Below are positions 1 to 13,643 of a stretch of 64,000 nt of DNA, piece after piece; the first letter of the stretch is position 1, and each line of letters opens with the position of its first letter. A program made the position numbers and the translations under genes. The notes beneath the pieces are model-generated. The model was not told where the DNA came from. It saw nothing but the letters and a program-made list of their open reading frames with translations, and made no database searches. This DNA comes from Whitmania pigra. Its lineage: Eukaryota; Annelida; Clitellata; Hirudinida; Haemopidae. The stretch lies in assembly GCA_021613335.1 (NCBI GenBank), contig JAJTWR010000398.1, forward strand, positions 1,585,001-1,649,000. Reading direction: 5' to 3'.

Positions 1-179
1 TTCGTAAAGTTAATTTAAAATTTTTAAACAAAATATTTCAGGATTTTTTGATACAAAAAAACAAACTGAAACTGGTCTGACCTTGTTTTCGGAGAATTCA
101 GAGGAATGTTTAAGAAAAAGTAAAAAATCGAAATAATTTCAATTTCAGAGAAGGACCATCCTTCGTCTAACTGTATTTT

Positions 180-340
180 TTTTAGCTTCAAACGTCCAAG
201 TGATGGATGGATGGATGTATGGTTGAGAAAATGAATGAATTGATGAGTGAATGAATGAATTGATGAGTGAATGGATGTATGGACTTGGTGGATAGATTGA
301 GAGATGAATGGAGGAAGAGATTGTTTCTTGGATATATGGA
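180..340. repeat. Degenerate ATGA/GGAT-type simple tandem repeat
   Basis: A GGAT-rich tract runs into direct copies of a unit of about 20 bp (GAATGAATTGATGAGTGAAT, near 233 and 253). Both minus-strand frames stay open across it and give His/Ser/Ile-rich translations, as expected from a low-complexity tract and not from a gene. Confidence 0.7.
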
Positions 341-850
341 TTTTTATGTGCATTGATTGAAATGAAATGGAACAAATATGGAGCAGATAAAAAGGAAAAA
401 GTCAAGAGAAATATCGATTTGAAGGGTGAAATTTTTATGCTTCTGAATTTCCCATAAATAACCTAGAAAAAAAATGGTAGACTTTATTCTTGTGCGTTTT
501 ATTCGGGCTGATTCTGAATTATTTTAATGCCTTTAATTTTATTCACATTTTACTTATTTTTATAATATTCGTTTTATTATGTAAAGCGTTTCGTGAATGT
601 TTCATTGCTAATCTAGTGTTAGACGTTCGACTCCATACTTTTTAAACGAATTTAGAAATTTTTTCACGACCCGCCATCGCTCGCGCACGACACTTTCGAT
701 TGCACAATAAATAATTGAAAAACACTTTTAAAATCTGAAATAAAATACTTGAACGGGGGGACGCTTAACGTGGAAGTTGTTGGCGGCAAAAAAATCAATC
801 AGAGGAAAAACAAAAACAAAAGAGGAGATAAATTATTAAAGCTAAGATCC

Positions 851-1035
851 TGGGTTGAAAACGAAGGGATGGATTGAACAAGGGTTGGGTTGAACATGGA
901 GTTGGATTGAACAAGAGTTGGGTTGAACAAGAGTTGGGTTGAACATGGAGTTGGGTTGAACATAGAGTTGAGTTGAACATGGAGTTGGGTTGAACATGAA
1001 GTTAGGTTGAACATGGAGTTGGGTTGAACAAGAGT
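851..1035. repeat. 17-bp minisatellite, about 10 copies
   Basis: The unit is close to GTTGGGTTGAACATGGA, with copies varying by ATGGA/AAGAG at one end. Because 17 is not a multiple of three, all three minus-strand frames are open and read as CSTQLHVQPN-like periodic peptides. These are not counted as genes. Confidence 0.85.
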
Positions 1036-2180
1036 CAGATCGAGTGATCATTTGGTCAGCGAAATATTTAATCACAGCCAAGGTGAATGCAATCTGCCGA
1101 AACTTCAAAAGATGGACTTAATCGGACAAGCGCTACCGACGTAAAGAGAACTGCTCTAATGAATTTCTAGGAAAGTACAGCTGATCTGCAAGAAGAGACG
1201 GACTTAGGTACACGTGTCTAATTTAATTAATCTCTCGTCTGTTAAATTCGGCAAATTTTTTTTTTAAGATATTCCTTTTTAAGCGACTAATTAGAAATAT
1301 TTTTACAAGTATTAATCAACTGCTTATGCATGTTATAAATATGATACAACTTTTAAATGATGACGATATTAACAAATTTAGTTTGTGCATCAGTTTTGTG
1401 GATAACATCGATTTTATTCGTTCCATTAATTGTCCATAATAATTTTCAACTTTTTTTTAATTTTTAGCGCCATTAAACCTCGTTAAACATTTAAAATGCA
1501 TCAATTCTACGGGACCATTACTTTGAGAAATACGCTTCAAATAGAATCAAAAACTGTATTTTATTAAAAACAAATCCGAACAAATTCAAAAAAAATACCA
1601 TTATTATTATTATTAATATTATTATCGTAACATGTCATAAACGTAACAAATTTTGACGACGAAGGTAGACAAAAGATTGAACTAGTTGAAAAGAATTCAA
1701 TGAGATTCGCAACCATTCTACTGAATTCTTAGGAACAGTATGATGAAAATGCTTCTATACAAACCGTACCTACGGAGCGGGAAAACGGCAGGCGATAATT
1801 TCATTAGGCGGTATAAACCCAATTCTGCTGGCGACACATAAACGTCATCAGCTACGTAGTGGAAGATATGACGCCTGAAGTCTAAGAAATTCTGTTCTGT
1901 AGTCGCTTATGGAGTTAACCTGGCAATGGGTGCTTTTATGCATTTGTATTTAGTCTCGTAATAATGGATAGTCAGTAATTATTATGGCAATTATTATTTA
2001 CATTTATTTTTTATCATAGTACATTTAGAAGCTTTAGAAGCTTTTTTATTTAAACAGTTTATGTTGTGGCAGTGCATGCTGGGTTGCGAACACATTGCCT
2101 TATTGCAAGAACTCGGTATTCTGAATTAAACAGAATTATTAGTCAGAATAATATTTGTAATTAAAACAAAACTAATAAAA

Positions 2181-2396
2181 ATGCCATCCAAACTTGCAAC
2201 AACGTCGATGATTGTCATTATTTTATCCATTTGTTTGTGTCATTATTATATATTTAATTTCAACCATCCCGGTATCTTCCAGAATTAATCGTCTCCTGAG
2301 ACAGGATGAGGGAGCGAAAGAGAGTGAAGAACAGTCTCCAGGTGAATGTCTGGAAATGATGAACAATTCCGTAGCATATTATGCATGGAAACGGGT
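2181..2396 (+). other. Possible exon(s) of a small secreted protein, frame unresolved
   Basis: An ATG at 2181 opens a frame with a strongly hydrophobic stretch (MIVIILSICLCHYY), which stops at about 2286. A second frame starting near 2212 is also hydrophobic and continues into a hydrophilic acidic segment ending at a plausible donor, AAACGG followed by GTAACT, at about 2396. A good acceptor (TATCTTCCAG) also lies at about 2282. The two frames differ by one base, so this is either two alternative exons, a decayed gene, or chance. No partner exon or known family was recognised. Confidence 0.2.
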
Positions 2397-2469
2397 AACT
2401 GTTTGCTTGAACTTTGGAGCAGCGGAAAAAACGCAAGATATCACGCAAAACTCTGGGAAATTAAGATGA

Positions 2470-5032
2470 AAGGACACGTGCATTCCTTCCTGGATTCGCT
2501 TTCTTTTTAGTTCAACTTTTTTCCACACATTTTCCACTCGCTCCATTACCATCCATTCCACCCTCGAACATTCATCCTTTACCCACTGGGTGAGCGCGAA
2601 ACCATTTAAGCCCATACTAGCAAATCTCCAATCTTCCCGGTGGGCAGGATTCGATTGTAAAAATATCTGGATTACGAGTTCAAACGCATGCTCGCGAAAT
2701 ATTGTTTAGAAAATTGACACTGAGAAAATTTTAATCTGAATAATTACAGTTTTTTTTAAATCATGTTTTAAATTTTTGAACATGAAAATCTGAAGGGAAA
2801 AATAAAAATGAAGATTATTAAATTATGATCTGTAATAATAATAATCTGTTAAGATTTTTTTTTTTTGAGAATTTTTTATTGAATCTCAAAATCAAATACA
2901 AACTAAAACTCCAGAGAAATAAAATGTCCTCAGGGAAAAATCCCCGCTAGCGTTCTATTTCCAAGTTTGGACAAAATAAAAAAAAAACATACATTAATAA
3001 TATTCAGTAAATAATAAAATTGCATCATTAATGTCCAAAAATAAAGAGTTAATAATAAAATATTTCAGTTTTTTTTCATAAAAACATAAAGGTTTGAAAG
3101 GTTGCCGATATTACATTGAATGTCTTAAGTCCCATGGAAACAATAGAACGAGAGCCAATAATAGATTTAGAAAAGGCTGGTCTATAATTAAATAAAAAGT
3201 AAAATTATAACCTAAATTAGTAACCAATGACGAATTCATTTCCTACTCAATCCAGATCTCATCCTTCATCCACAACTCTCAGAGAGGTTCTTTACCCATC
3301 TGCCTGTGCATCTGCCTCTGATCATCAACAACAAACAACACTGGTTCATAAGTTCACTTCTACGTGAAAAGAAATTATAAAAACGGAAAGGTTAATCCTC
3401 AACATGGTCACGTCATTAAACGGCCGTTCCAATTTTCCGCGAATTTGCCCCTCGTTGTAGCATTCTTGGAAGCGGCCTCCATTAATGTGGATTAGAAGCG
3501 AGTGCCGAGTCGTCGTTTGCGAGCTATTTATTGTGCGCTACATAATGCCTGCTCGGTTGCTAATTCCTTTTGATGGTGCCTTTCTCCCAAGAAGTTCTAA
3601 GGCTGCCACGGTCTTCTTTGTCGGTACACGGGACGGTACTTAGGCCGGTTTTCGATCACGGTTGAACTCCGTCACCTTACATAACACTCGCTTGATTCCT
3701 ATCTCTCCCCTACTCACACTCTTTCACGGTTGCTGAAGCTTTGTGCATCGATGATAAAGGTTTTCACACCGCCCATCCGTCCATTCATCTGCCATTCTTT
3801 TGTGTTACCTGTAAGGTATTACCGGGAAGAGATTACTCTTTGAGTGATTCTGTTGACCACGTGGATGACGGTGATCATGATGATGATGATGATTGTGATG
3901 ATTATTATACGATACGTTATTTATACGATATATCTTTCTTATGCGAGACAACGTGGATTTCCGATGGATTAACCATCATCAGTCTCAGACTCAGGCGTCA
4001 AGTGGAATTATTTGTTCGTTTTTGCTCTGTTTAAATCCGGAAGTACAAGTACGGAAGTCGAAATGCCAGGCAACCGAACGGAAAGAAAGAAAGAAAGAAG
4101 CGGGAAAAAAGACGAGGTAACGAAGCAGAAGGCAGACGTTTTTATTTTTCAGTCGCTCGGAACTACAGTAAATCATGCGACCCACCAATCAGTCAAACGA
4201 ACAGCTTTCATTGGACTCAAGTCAACAGAGTTGTCGCTCGAATTGTTTGCGTGCATTTAGCGGAGAGGAAATAAAGCGCCAAAAGTGAGTGGAGTTTCTT
4301 GCTTCTCAAGCACGCCACAAAGTCTTCACATCGGCCGCGGTAGCCCGAGACGGTTGGCAATTTGCAAATGAGATCTGTTCGAATTGCATCTCTACAGGTA
4401 GATCACAATCTTGTTCAGGTAGTTTACCGAGAGAGAGAGAGAGAGAGAGAAATGATGATAGAAATTCATTTTCCTGTTAATTTTCAGAAATTTAGAAAGG
4501 ATGTAAAAAATTGGTTTGAGATCTTGTTCATTGTTCTTATGTTATTGCCGACACCATCTCCAAGTCTCCAGCTATCAATCGATTCGTCTCCAACCTCGCT
4601 TCGCGGAGGTCCTGATTATCGAATTTCCGGTCGTCGTCGATTTTAACTCTCGCTCAGTTATTTGTTTCCTTCAAAGATGAAGTTCGCCCCCATTTTTTAA
4701 CGTCATCCACGAGAATGAATGACATTCGTACTTCCGTCTTTTCCTGTCCATCCAGCAGCTTTTCCATCCTCGCTTTTATCAATGGCTCCGACATCATCAT
4801 CATCATCATCTCGATTTTAATTACATCATCAGTCTACTTTATCACATCCATGGCTTCGTTTCAAAGCCACAAAGCCCGGAAAAATATTTTGACAAAAATT
4901 TTTTTTTTGTCTGTCTCAACTGTTGTTTCTAAATTTAAATAGATTTCTGCAATTTAAAATGTTTTTAAAACGTAAATGTATTGATACTTTAAATTTAAAT
5001 TTATAATAATATTTTTTTTTCATAATTTTTAG
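2470..5032. other. Upstream region of the protocadherin gene
   Basis: Most of this is AT-rich and featureless. Two islands are clearly richer in GC: about 3410-3700 and about 4040-4400. The second ends with TCTCTACAG followed by GTAGAT at about 4397, a plausible donor. An acceptor (CATAATTTTTAG) at 5032 precedes the first coding exon of the protocadherin. A non-coding first exon around 4260-4397 is therefore an inference. A (GA)n tract lies at about 4430-4450. Confidence 0.4.
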
Positions 5033-5084
5033 CTCAATCCTTCAAAGACATTGACCAAAAACATTGAATACCTCCGGAGTAGTC

Positions 5085-8000
5085 ATGCATCTTCCACATT
5101 TCTTGATGATCGTCAACTGTATTTCCGTCGTTTCCAGTCGTGAAACGGTGAAATATTTCATCCAGGAAGAGTTGGAATCCAACCACTTGATAGGTAGCGG
5201 ATGATCTTTTCATCAAATTAAGAAGACTGTGTATTGTTACATTCTGTGGAATGAGATCAAATGTGAGATTTTAAATCTAAATCTAAAATTGTATAATTGC
5301 CATTCATCTTTCAATGTGATGAGTAAATGTGAATTATAATTTTGATTTTTTTAAATTTATCGCTCAGACATTATTACATTTGCCACAAATAATTGGATTT
5401 TTTTGAATGTAAGCATCACTGAGAAGAACTGATCACCTTTTACAACAGGCAACTTGATGAGTCTCTTAACACTTCAGTCCAACACGACAAACCTGGATTT
5501 CATCAGGTTCAGCATTTTGTACCAATCGACGCTGTCAAAAGTCAACGGCGACTTGACCAAGTACTTCCACATAGACGAAAAGACAGGTGAAATATTCCTC
5601 AGCAAGATCATCGATAGAGAGCAGATCTGTCCAGGAGCAGACGATTGTACGATTGCTTTCGACGTGGCGGTAAAACCGCGAAGTCACTTCCAAATCATAA
5701 AAGTCAGGGTCGAAATCGCAGATACGAATGACAACAAACCTAGCTTCCTCGAGAAACGCATCGAGCATCGAATTTCGGAAGCGGCTGAACCAGAAAAAAC
5801 GTCCATCGTCATTCCAGCAGCCACTGATCCAGACAGCGCCGAAAACGGCATCCAAAGGTACTTCATTGTCCCTGACGATGGTCCTTTTATCCTCGCTGTT
5901 AACAAAATCAACGGGGAAACCAATCTGAGACTTGTGCTGAGGTTTGTTATAATTATAATATTAATTTATAATTAATAATTTATATTTCACAAATACATAT
6001 ATATCCTTCAGCATTTATTTCAATATATTATATATTATTTGACAATTACGTTCCTTTTTTTTTGATTGTTTTCTTGATTTTATTTTTATTTTTTTTTTTT
6101 TTTAGATTTCTGGAGACAATTTATAACTTCAAACTTAATCGATATTCTATTTATTTCCGTCGCCATATGTATGTATGTTAGTTATTTTAAAATATTGCAA
6201 AACAGTTGTTTTTTTTGGATTGCAAAGAAACTCTAAATCATTTTTTTTTTCACATAATGTCTGTAGGAGAAAATTGGATAGAGAGGTTGAAGATCAGTAC
6301 TTCATGAAAGTATACGCCGTCGACGGTGGAAAGAATCCACTGACAGGTTCTGTGGAGGTGGAAATTGTGGTCTTGGATGCCAACGACAACATGCCAGTTT
6401 TTGAACAGGAATCTTACCAGGTAACAATCAGAGAGGACACTGTTCCTGGTACGATCCTGTTGCGGGTGAGATTTTTGAGTGGTTTTTTATTTTGCCCACT
6501 TTAAAGCAATCATTTGAGTTTAATTTAATTCTACTTTAATTAAGCACAGATATTCAAAATGTTATGTCAGTAAACATTGAAGATTAAGTAAAACTAATTG
6601 CAAATGAAAACAAAAGATGATGCTAAATCTTTCAATCAAAATGACTCAGGTGAGAGCAACAGATATGGACATCGGAGCCAACGGCCAGGTTGTTTATTAT
6701 TTTTCATCACACGTGATCTTCGAAGACGATTCTCTGTTCAGCATTTCAAATCACACCGGCGAAATCAGACTTTTGAGTTCTTTAGATTACGAGAAGACTT
6801 TAAGCTACGTTCTGTCTGTCACTGCCAGCGACCTGGGCCAAGACGCGACACCATCGCATGTCAGAGTGGTTTTCAACATCGACGACGTAAACGACAATCC
6901 TCCGAAAATCAAACTCAATCCTATCGATCACAACGGTCATCGCGGATCAACCCCGCACTTCGAAGGATCAAAAACAACTTGGAGGAGAATGCCAAACCAT
7001 CAAGAGAAAGGAGTTGCAAAGGAGCACAAGAATTCTCAATCTTCAAGTCACCCAAATCACTCTCAACGAAGCAAGTCGAGAAATTCTTTCAGCTCAACGA
7101 ACGGCATCAACAGCACCGAATATAAATTCTCAATCGTTGAAAATTCTCCATCAAATCAACTCGTTGCTCATGTTTCCGTCACGGACGCCGACAGCGGAGA
7201 AAACGCCCGAACGACATGTTGGCTGATCGGTCATTCCACCCACTTTCTTCATCATCCTCTGAGAAATTTTTTCCGCCTCCAGCAACTCTACTCGTCAGAA
7301 TTTAAACTCGTTTCAACACCAGAAGCTTCCTTCGACAGAGAAGAGGTGGAGAGACACAGAGTCGTCATAGTTTGTCAGGATCACGGTTTGCCTGATCAGT
7401 TGACTTCATCGGTGGAGGTTCTGATTGAAGTACTCGACGTCAACGACAACACGCCTACTTTTCCCAGCCACGAGATCTCCATCTCAGTTCAGGAAAATAA
7501 GGAAAGCGGATTCTTAATTTCAAGAATTCGGGCTACTGATGCAGACTCGGGAGAAAATGGCAGGTTGGTGTATGCCTTGGAAGGCGATGCCAAGACCATG
7601 GAATTGGTCAGAATTGACCAGAACTCTGGGTCCTTGTTGGTGAAGAATAAAATTGACAGAGAAGTCATTTCTGAACTGAAGTTCAATGTCATTGCCAGAG
7701 ACAACGGTCAAAAGCCCCAGACAGCCTCTACCCACGTCACATTGAAGGTGGTTGTTAAATTGAGAAAAATTATAAAATAATTGATTTCATAATAATTCAA
7801 TGTCATTGAATCTCTTTTATAATATTTAACATATTTTACTAACCTAATTATACCTTGTTATTTGAAAATAATTTAGTAATCTAATTATACTTCATTGTAG
7901 ATTTATTAATATAACATAATTTATTAAACTTTAATACTGATTTATTATTATAACATACTTTATTAACCTATTTTATTATAGATTAAGGACGTAGACGATG

Positions 8001-11000
8001 AAGGGCCAGTATTCAGTTCGGACAAATACACCTTTTCCATCCAGGAGAACCAGCCACCTGGTACCTCTGTTGGGGTGCTATCAGCCCGAGACCCCGACCA
8101 GCCACCCTACGACGTTTTCCACTACCACCTGGATGAGAAGGAAGATTCAGCGTTCATGTTCCAGTTGAATCCAAATACTGGACTTCTATCGACGAGTCAG
8201 ATACTCGACAGGGAGAACTGCCAGCTACATAGACTGAAAGTCTACGCGATTTCAGGAGAAGTTAATGGAATTGAGAAACCTCAGTTAGATTATTTTATAT
8301 ATTTACTTTTAAGTTAGTTTTACAGTATTTGTTTTTGTATTTAAGTTTTTTATTTCAAGTCTAGAGCTGGGTTAATTTAGTTTGTTTTTTAGTTAAAACA
8401 TTCACAACTTTTTCTTTGCGGTAATTTCATCGTGAAATCAATTCTTAATTGTGAATATAAAAAAAAACAAACTGAATTAATGTTTATAACTATCTAAACA
8501 CATTCGAAGAAATACTTTGAAAAGAAAATTCCAGCCATATTTCAATTTTTAAATTTAAATAATCGACCAGCTTCAGTTCAGAGGCTTTCGTTTTCATCCA
8601 CGTCATTGACATGAACGACCACAAGCCGCGCTTCATCTATCCATCATTCAACGAGACCATTTTCCTCTCCAACACCGTGCCACGTGGATATGCGGTGATG
8701 CAACTTAAGGCCTCCGATTTGGACTCAATGGAAAATGCTAACCTGAGCTTTTACGTCATTTCCGGCAACGAAGACGGCAGGTTTCGTCTGGATCGATTCA
8801 GCGGGAATTTGAACGTTGAAAAGAGCCTTGAAAGCATTACTTATGAAGAGGTTCTCTTGGGTTTAAAGGTGAAAAGGTTTTTAAGATGTTTTGTGTGACC
8901 TGAGTAAATGAAGGACTTATTTCTTCTCATTAAGATAAAATCTCAAAATTTAAAAATTTATTTATAGTTAATTTATAATTTAACTGTTAACTGTTTTACA
9001 ACAGCTTCAAATTAATTATTTAATTGATGCTGGTCAATCGGAAAAATAAATAACTTTAGAAAAATGTAAGAACAATCAACTAATAATAATGTAAGTTCAA
9101 TTAATTGTTATTAATTTATAATGTTAATAAACATTCAAGGTCAAAGACAGAGGAGATCCACCGTTATCCAGTTACGGTGAATTGCGTGTAATCATCAGCA
9201 ACAAGATCTCTTTCGATCACCTGTCCACTGCAAAAGGTAATTCCATCTTCGACTCTGCCACTGAAATCCTAGCTGACGAAACCGTGGCCATTGTTCTGGC
9301 GGCACTGTTGGCCATCATCTTGGTTCTCATCAGCGTTTTTAGCGTCGTCATTTGGATGTTTGGCGCCGATAGGAGACGACGACATCTGAACGCAGAAAAG
9401 CAGAAAAACAAATCGATCAACAAGGACAATAACAACAAGAAGACGAAACTGAAATCGAGGTATTTTAAGAGCGGGGAAAATTCCAACTCCCAGCAGAACG
9501 GACTTCTGGGCAAAGAGCTGAGCCAGTCGATGATGACGTCACTGATGATGGATGGAAAGACGCAGACGACTGTTGCCAACGGAGGCAACGAAGAAGGAAG
9601 TCACGTGATCAGCATGATAGTAGAAGACAGCCGCCATCATGCCGAGGTAAAATGAGAGTTTTCATTCTGCTTCATTAATCTTTAAATTTTAGAATTTTCA
9701 ATTTTATTTTTTTTTTAGATTAATCTTTTAATTAATCAGTTAAATTACTCATTCAATCAAGTCTAGAGTTGGTTTAAATTGTTTTAGTGACCCTAGACAC
9801 ATTCAAATTCTAACCGTATAACCGTATTTTCTTAGATCAAACTTCATATAGTTGTTATTTAAAAACAGGGAATCTCAATGTTCGAACAGATGCAATGTTG
9901 GCCCAAAATACGTTGCTGGAAACGATGAAAGTAATGAAAATGTTGATGATGACAATGACGTCGACGATGATAATAATGATGAATGCAGTTGACGATGACG
10001 ACGACTACGAAGATGACGTATGATTGAGCGACCCAGCATGCTTCCGGTTCCTGCATGATTTACGACGCATGCGCAAGTAATAAATGAGATGCATTTGAAT
10101 CAAATGACCACTTCCGAATTAAGCGCATATCAGTCAAGATAAGCGCTTCCAAATCCTGCGTAACATTAATTGGTTGCAATTTGATTGCAACAGCGAAAGC
10201 GTTCATCAATCATAATTAGTCTTAAATTGTACTCATAATTTTGGTAGTATTAGTTTTTATATTAATAATAACAATAATATCGTGAAAATTATATTATAAT
10301 TGAAACAATAATAATATTATTAACGTAAGATCAAAGTTTGATTAATGATATTGTTAGCTAATTAAAATTGAGTCTCAACATATCATATTATACACCTTGA
10401 CCTTGTTTGAGACACACACAAAAAGTCAAAGCTTAAAAAACTTTGCAAAATATAATACATTGGGTTGATGTATGGAATTTCTTTAACAAAACAAATATAC
10501 AGTCGAAAAGACGAGGGTAATGCGACAATAATATTTATACTTTAGTATTTTATAAATAATTTAGTACATTTAGTATTTCAACAAATAGTTATAAGATCAT
10601 ATAACATTTATAAATTATAACACTTGATTTTTATTGTCTGAAAAATGATGCCAAACGATTGCAAACAATAATGCCATCGGGAAACGAGAAAAGTTGCGAA
10701 CTTGAAGCTATTTGCACCCGAAAACGTGGGCAAAGGATGTGAAACAAAAAAAAATATTTCATTCGCTCATTGGTTACAATTTATTCAGCCTCTCCTGGTA
10801 TGCTCTTTGTTTTGTTCGTCAAATTAAAAATAAAATAAAATTTTAAAGAAAAACAAAAAGACAAAATGGGGGAAAAGAAAATTCCAAAAGTTCTTCTGCA
10901 GGTGAAAAAGTTCTCAATAAAATTCTCTGGAATTTCATCGACATTTTCTGGAAGTCTCACGCAATTTAATTCACAATCACCTCCATTCTTACCATCCATC

Positions 11001-13473
11001 TATCTCTCCAGCCATGCGAGCGCGCATTTGTCTATTCATCCACCTGTCCATCCGTCCGTTCTTCTAACTATTCAGATATACTATCCTTCAATCCTTTGAC
11101 TTAAACTTTAATTTTCTACCCCTTCACATTGCGATAAAATATTAATGCCGTTAAATGTTAATTAATTGCTGTTTCCAAAGCAACAAAATATAATAATTTA
11201 AAAAATGAATTAAGAGAAATCTGATTAATTAGAATAATTAATTTAACTTGAGTTCATGAAATTAAAAGCACAAGTTAGAGTTTAGTACATTGAATAATAA
11301 TAATTAATTAGTTAAAATAAAAACAGAAATTTAAAAAATATGTATGTTTTAATTATCCTAAAAGCAAGATGTTTTTTTACAATATAAATTACTTCAAAAT
11401 GTCTCGGGACAACAGGCAGCCAATATGCAGTTACTCATTTCCATGGCAAATTTGTAATAAAAGCTTGAAAATTTATATTTATACCAACATCCCTGATTTT
11501 GTGATTTCCATTAATTATTTGTTTAAATTTTGAATTTCTCATTTTATTAGAAAAATCTTCTTGAATCAGTTTTATCAGTAGCACCTTGCATTAATATGAT
11601 CAATTATAATAAATAAATAAATTATATTAATAAATCCAACCTTCAATAAATGATTTTATTTGGCATTTGCTCAAATAATTCGTGTGACTGCATCAAGATA
11701 AAAACTTTTTATCTTTAATGAGGATCAACTTTGCAAATTATTTATGAGTCCAAAGATAGGACCATGAGATATGATAGATTATTCGGTTTTTCATGATTGC
11801 CGAATCTTTCTTTTAAAATTCAATTTTTGGAAAATTAAAAATTCTAAAATAAATTCAGAATATTATGACCTTTCGTCACAATTCGACTTCTATTAACTTT
11901 GGTACCGTTATCATGTCGTACAATGAATTAATTAATTAATTAATAATTAATGAATTTAGTTTAATAAAATTTATGAATAAAATCGAATGATTTACAAGTT
12001 AACTGCAAGTATTTCCACCCGTTCAGAATATTAAAGATGTTACATTAACCATCTATCGATTGAGGAGGCTTATTTTTCAGTCTGGTCACAAAAACAGTAA
12101 ATAAGTAATTAGTACATAGCAAGTAGCCGTTGTTTCATTTTTATTTCGAATTAATTGACCTTTTAAGATGAAGTGAAGTTTTTTTCCATCCGCTTTTAGC
12201 ATGGAACGACATTTTAACGATATCCTGTGATATCCTGTTAAGTTCCTCACAGCTTCCGCTCTGAATAAGAAACACAGGTGCCTGCTTTGCCTGTCGTGTT
12301 TTGGCGGTCAAACCAATCAATCATGTTAATCTATCAATCACTCATGAAAGGAGTCATTCCATTGAAATTATATAATTGAGTTAGTTTAGATTAGGTTTAG
12401 ATTAGGTTAGTAGTTAGGTGCCGATTGTTACATTTTAAATTATATATGGATGCCTTATTTTTTTTTTTTTTTTTTTGATACAAAAACTGTTTCAACTGCA
12501 GTGTTCCTCGCCTTCAACGGTTTTATAATTTTATAAAATTTATTTTTATTCGCAAACGCTGAAGTATATTCTTCTTAATTTGTAAAACATTTATTAGAAT
12601 CGACATTAAACATTATTATTTATTAACGTTATTATTTTTATTTATTATTATTATTGTTGTTGTCATCGCCATCGTCAACGTCATCATTATCATCATCATC
12701 ATCGTTATTATTAATCAATGATATTTAACAGAAGTCACAAGTTGAGGATGAATGTGAAAGGCCAATAATAGTTTTCATCAGAGACCAGATTCTCTCGCAA
12801 GCATCTCTTACAAGGACTGAGGAAGCCCTGAAGAAGTCAACATTTCGTCAGAGGGATAACAAGACATCTGGAAAACCACAAACTGTTTTGGCAGAAATAG
12901 GTTAATAAAGTAACTAATCGATGAAATAAATTTCTAGTTGTAGTTGTTTCTAGTTGGTTTATCATGCAATATCTGATGATCATCTGAAACAAGCTGAACC
13001 AAGCGATGTCACAAGCATTTTATAAGCAACGATAAAGATAATAACACAAAAGTACAAAATTTGGAAAAAAATGGATTAATTTTACAGTAGCTATAGCTTA
13101 TAAACAAAAAAAAACAAAATTAAATTAAAATTCTTTTTCCAACAACTCAGACACTTCAGGCCAGAGAGAAAAGTACACGGACTGGTACGACAACCTCGGC
13201 ATTTCCCAGACTCAAAGAATCCTCACCGGCACCAAGGTTCCGAGCACGATCCAGATGGAACAATACCAGACTCCCAATCTTCATTCATTACCCCAGCCTG
13301 ACTTGATCGATTGTGGAGCTGTCCACGACAAGCAGAGCATCACCATGCCAAAATTAATTGGACCCTCTGCTCTCGCACCGGACCCCTTGACACAAAGTGT
13401 GGCATTCCAAAACTGGCTCAACAGCTCTGACAGCAGCACGAGGTCGCTTACAAAATTCGATGCCATGGCATGA
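5085..13473 (+). CDS. Delta-type (non-clustered) protocadherin, 9 coding exons, about 1164 aa
   Basis: Homophilic cell-adhesion receptor of the plasma membrane. Exons: 5085-5193, 5449-5941, 6267-6465, 6650-7750, 7982-8283, 8577-8868, 9140-9646, 12732-12900, 13151-13473; all phases agree. It starts with a signal peptide (MHLPHFLMIVNCISVVSS). Calcium-linker motifs mark successive cadherin repeats: DTNDN (about residue 132), DANDN, DVNDN, DVNDN, a degenerate DVDDE, and DMNDH, implying about seven repeats as in delta-1 protocadherins. EC1 carries the family pattern IDREQIC...C. The membrane segment is around residues 880-904 (VAIVLAALLAIILVLISVF), followed by RRRRH. The tail of about 260 residues includes KYTDWYDNLGISQT. 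A Ser/Asn/His-rich insert of about 55 residues sits between EC3 and EC4. A spliced 5' UTR is implied by the acceptor at 5032. The family call is firm; the exact vertebrate counterpart is not. Confidence 0.9.
9647..12731 (+). other. 3-kb intron splitting the protocadherin cytoplasmic tail
   Basis: The intron runs from GCCGAG followed by GTAAAA to AACAG before AAGTCACAAG. It is AT-rich, with a GAT/GAC-rich tract at 9940-10015 and Ser-rich simple sequence at about 10980-11060. A plausible acceptor at about 9868 (TTTAAAAACAG) opens a frame of 19 codons in the correct phase and then stops, a candidate alternative short tail. Confidence 0.5.
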
Positions 13474-13643
13474 TCAGAAGATCGGACACTCAGCACAACT
13501 TGAAGAGTCTTATAACAGACAGATTTTAATATATTTTCAATCATTCTTTTATTTTGTGATAATCGTCTTTAAAATGTATGGAATAACAATCTCCATTCAT
13601 AATCCAATGGTGGAACGTTCAATGTTTTATGAAAAGCAATACT

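Larger units (their letters stand above)
1..2180. other. Gene-poor AT-rich DNA with simple repeats
   Basis: No exon chain with good splice sites was found on either strand. The longer open frames lie in tandem repeats (about 180-340 and 850-1035) and are artefacts of repeat periods that are not multiples of three. Near 2065-2104, minus strand, there is a short stretch matching the B-box region of the SINE described at 59.8 kb. Confidence 0.6.

Noticed and set aside
799..1108. Overlapping minus-strand frames with CSTQLHVQPN periodic peptides
   Set aside because: Produced by a 17-bp minisatellite that stays open in all frames; no splice sites or start context.
3741..4034. 97-codon plus-strand frame with an Asp tract
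   Set aside because: Composed partly of a GAT repeat, with no domain, signal peptide or splice partner.
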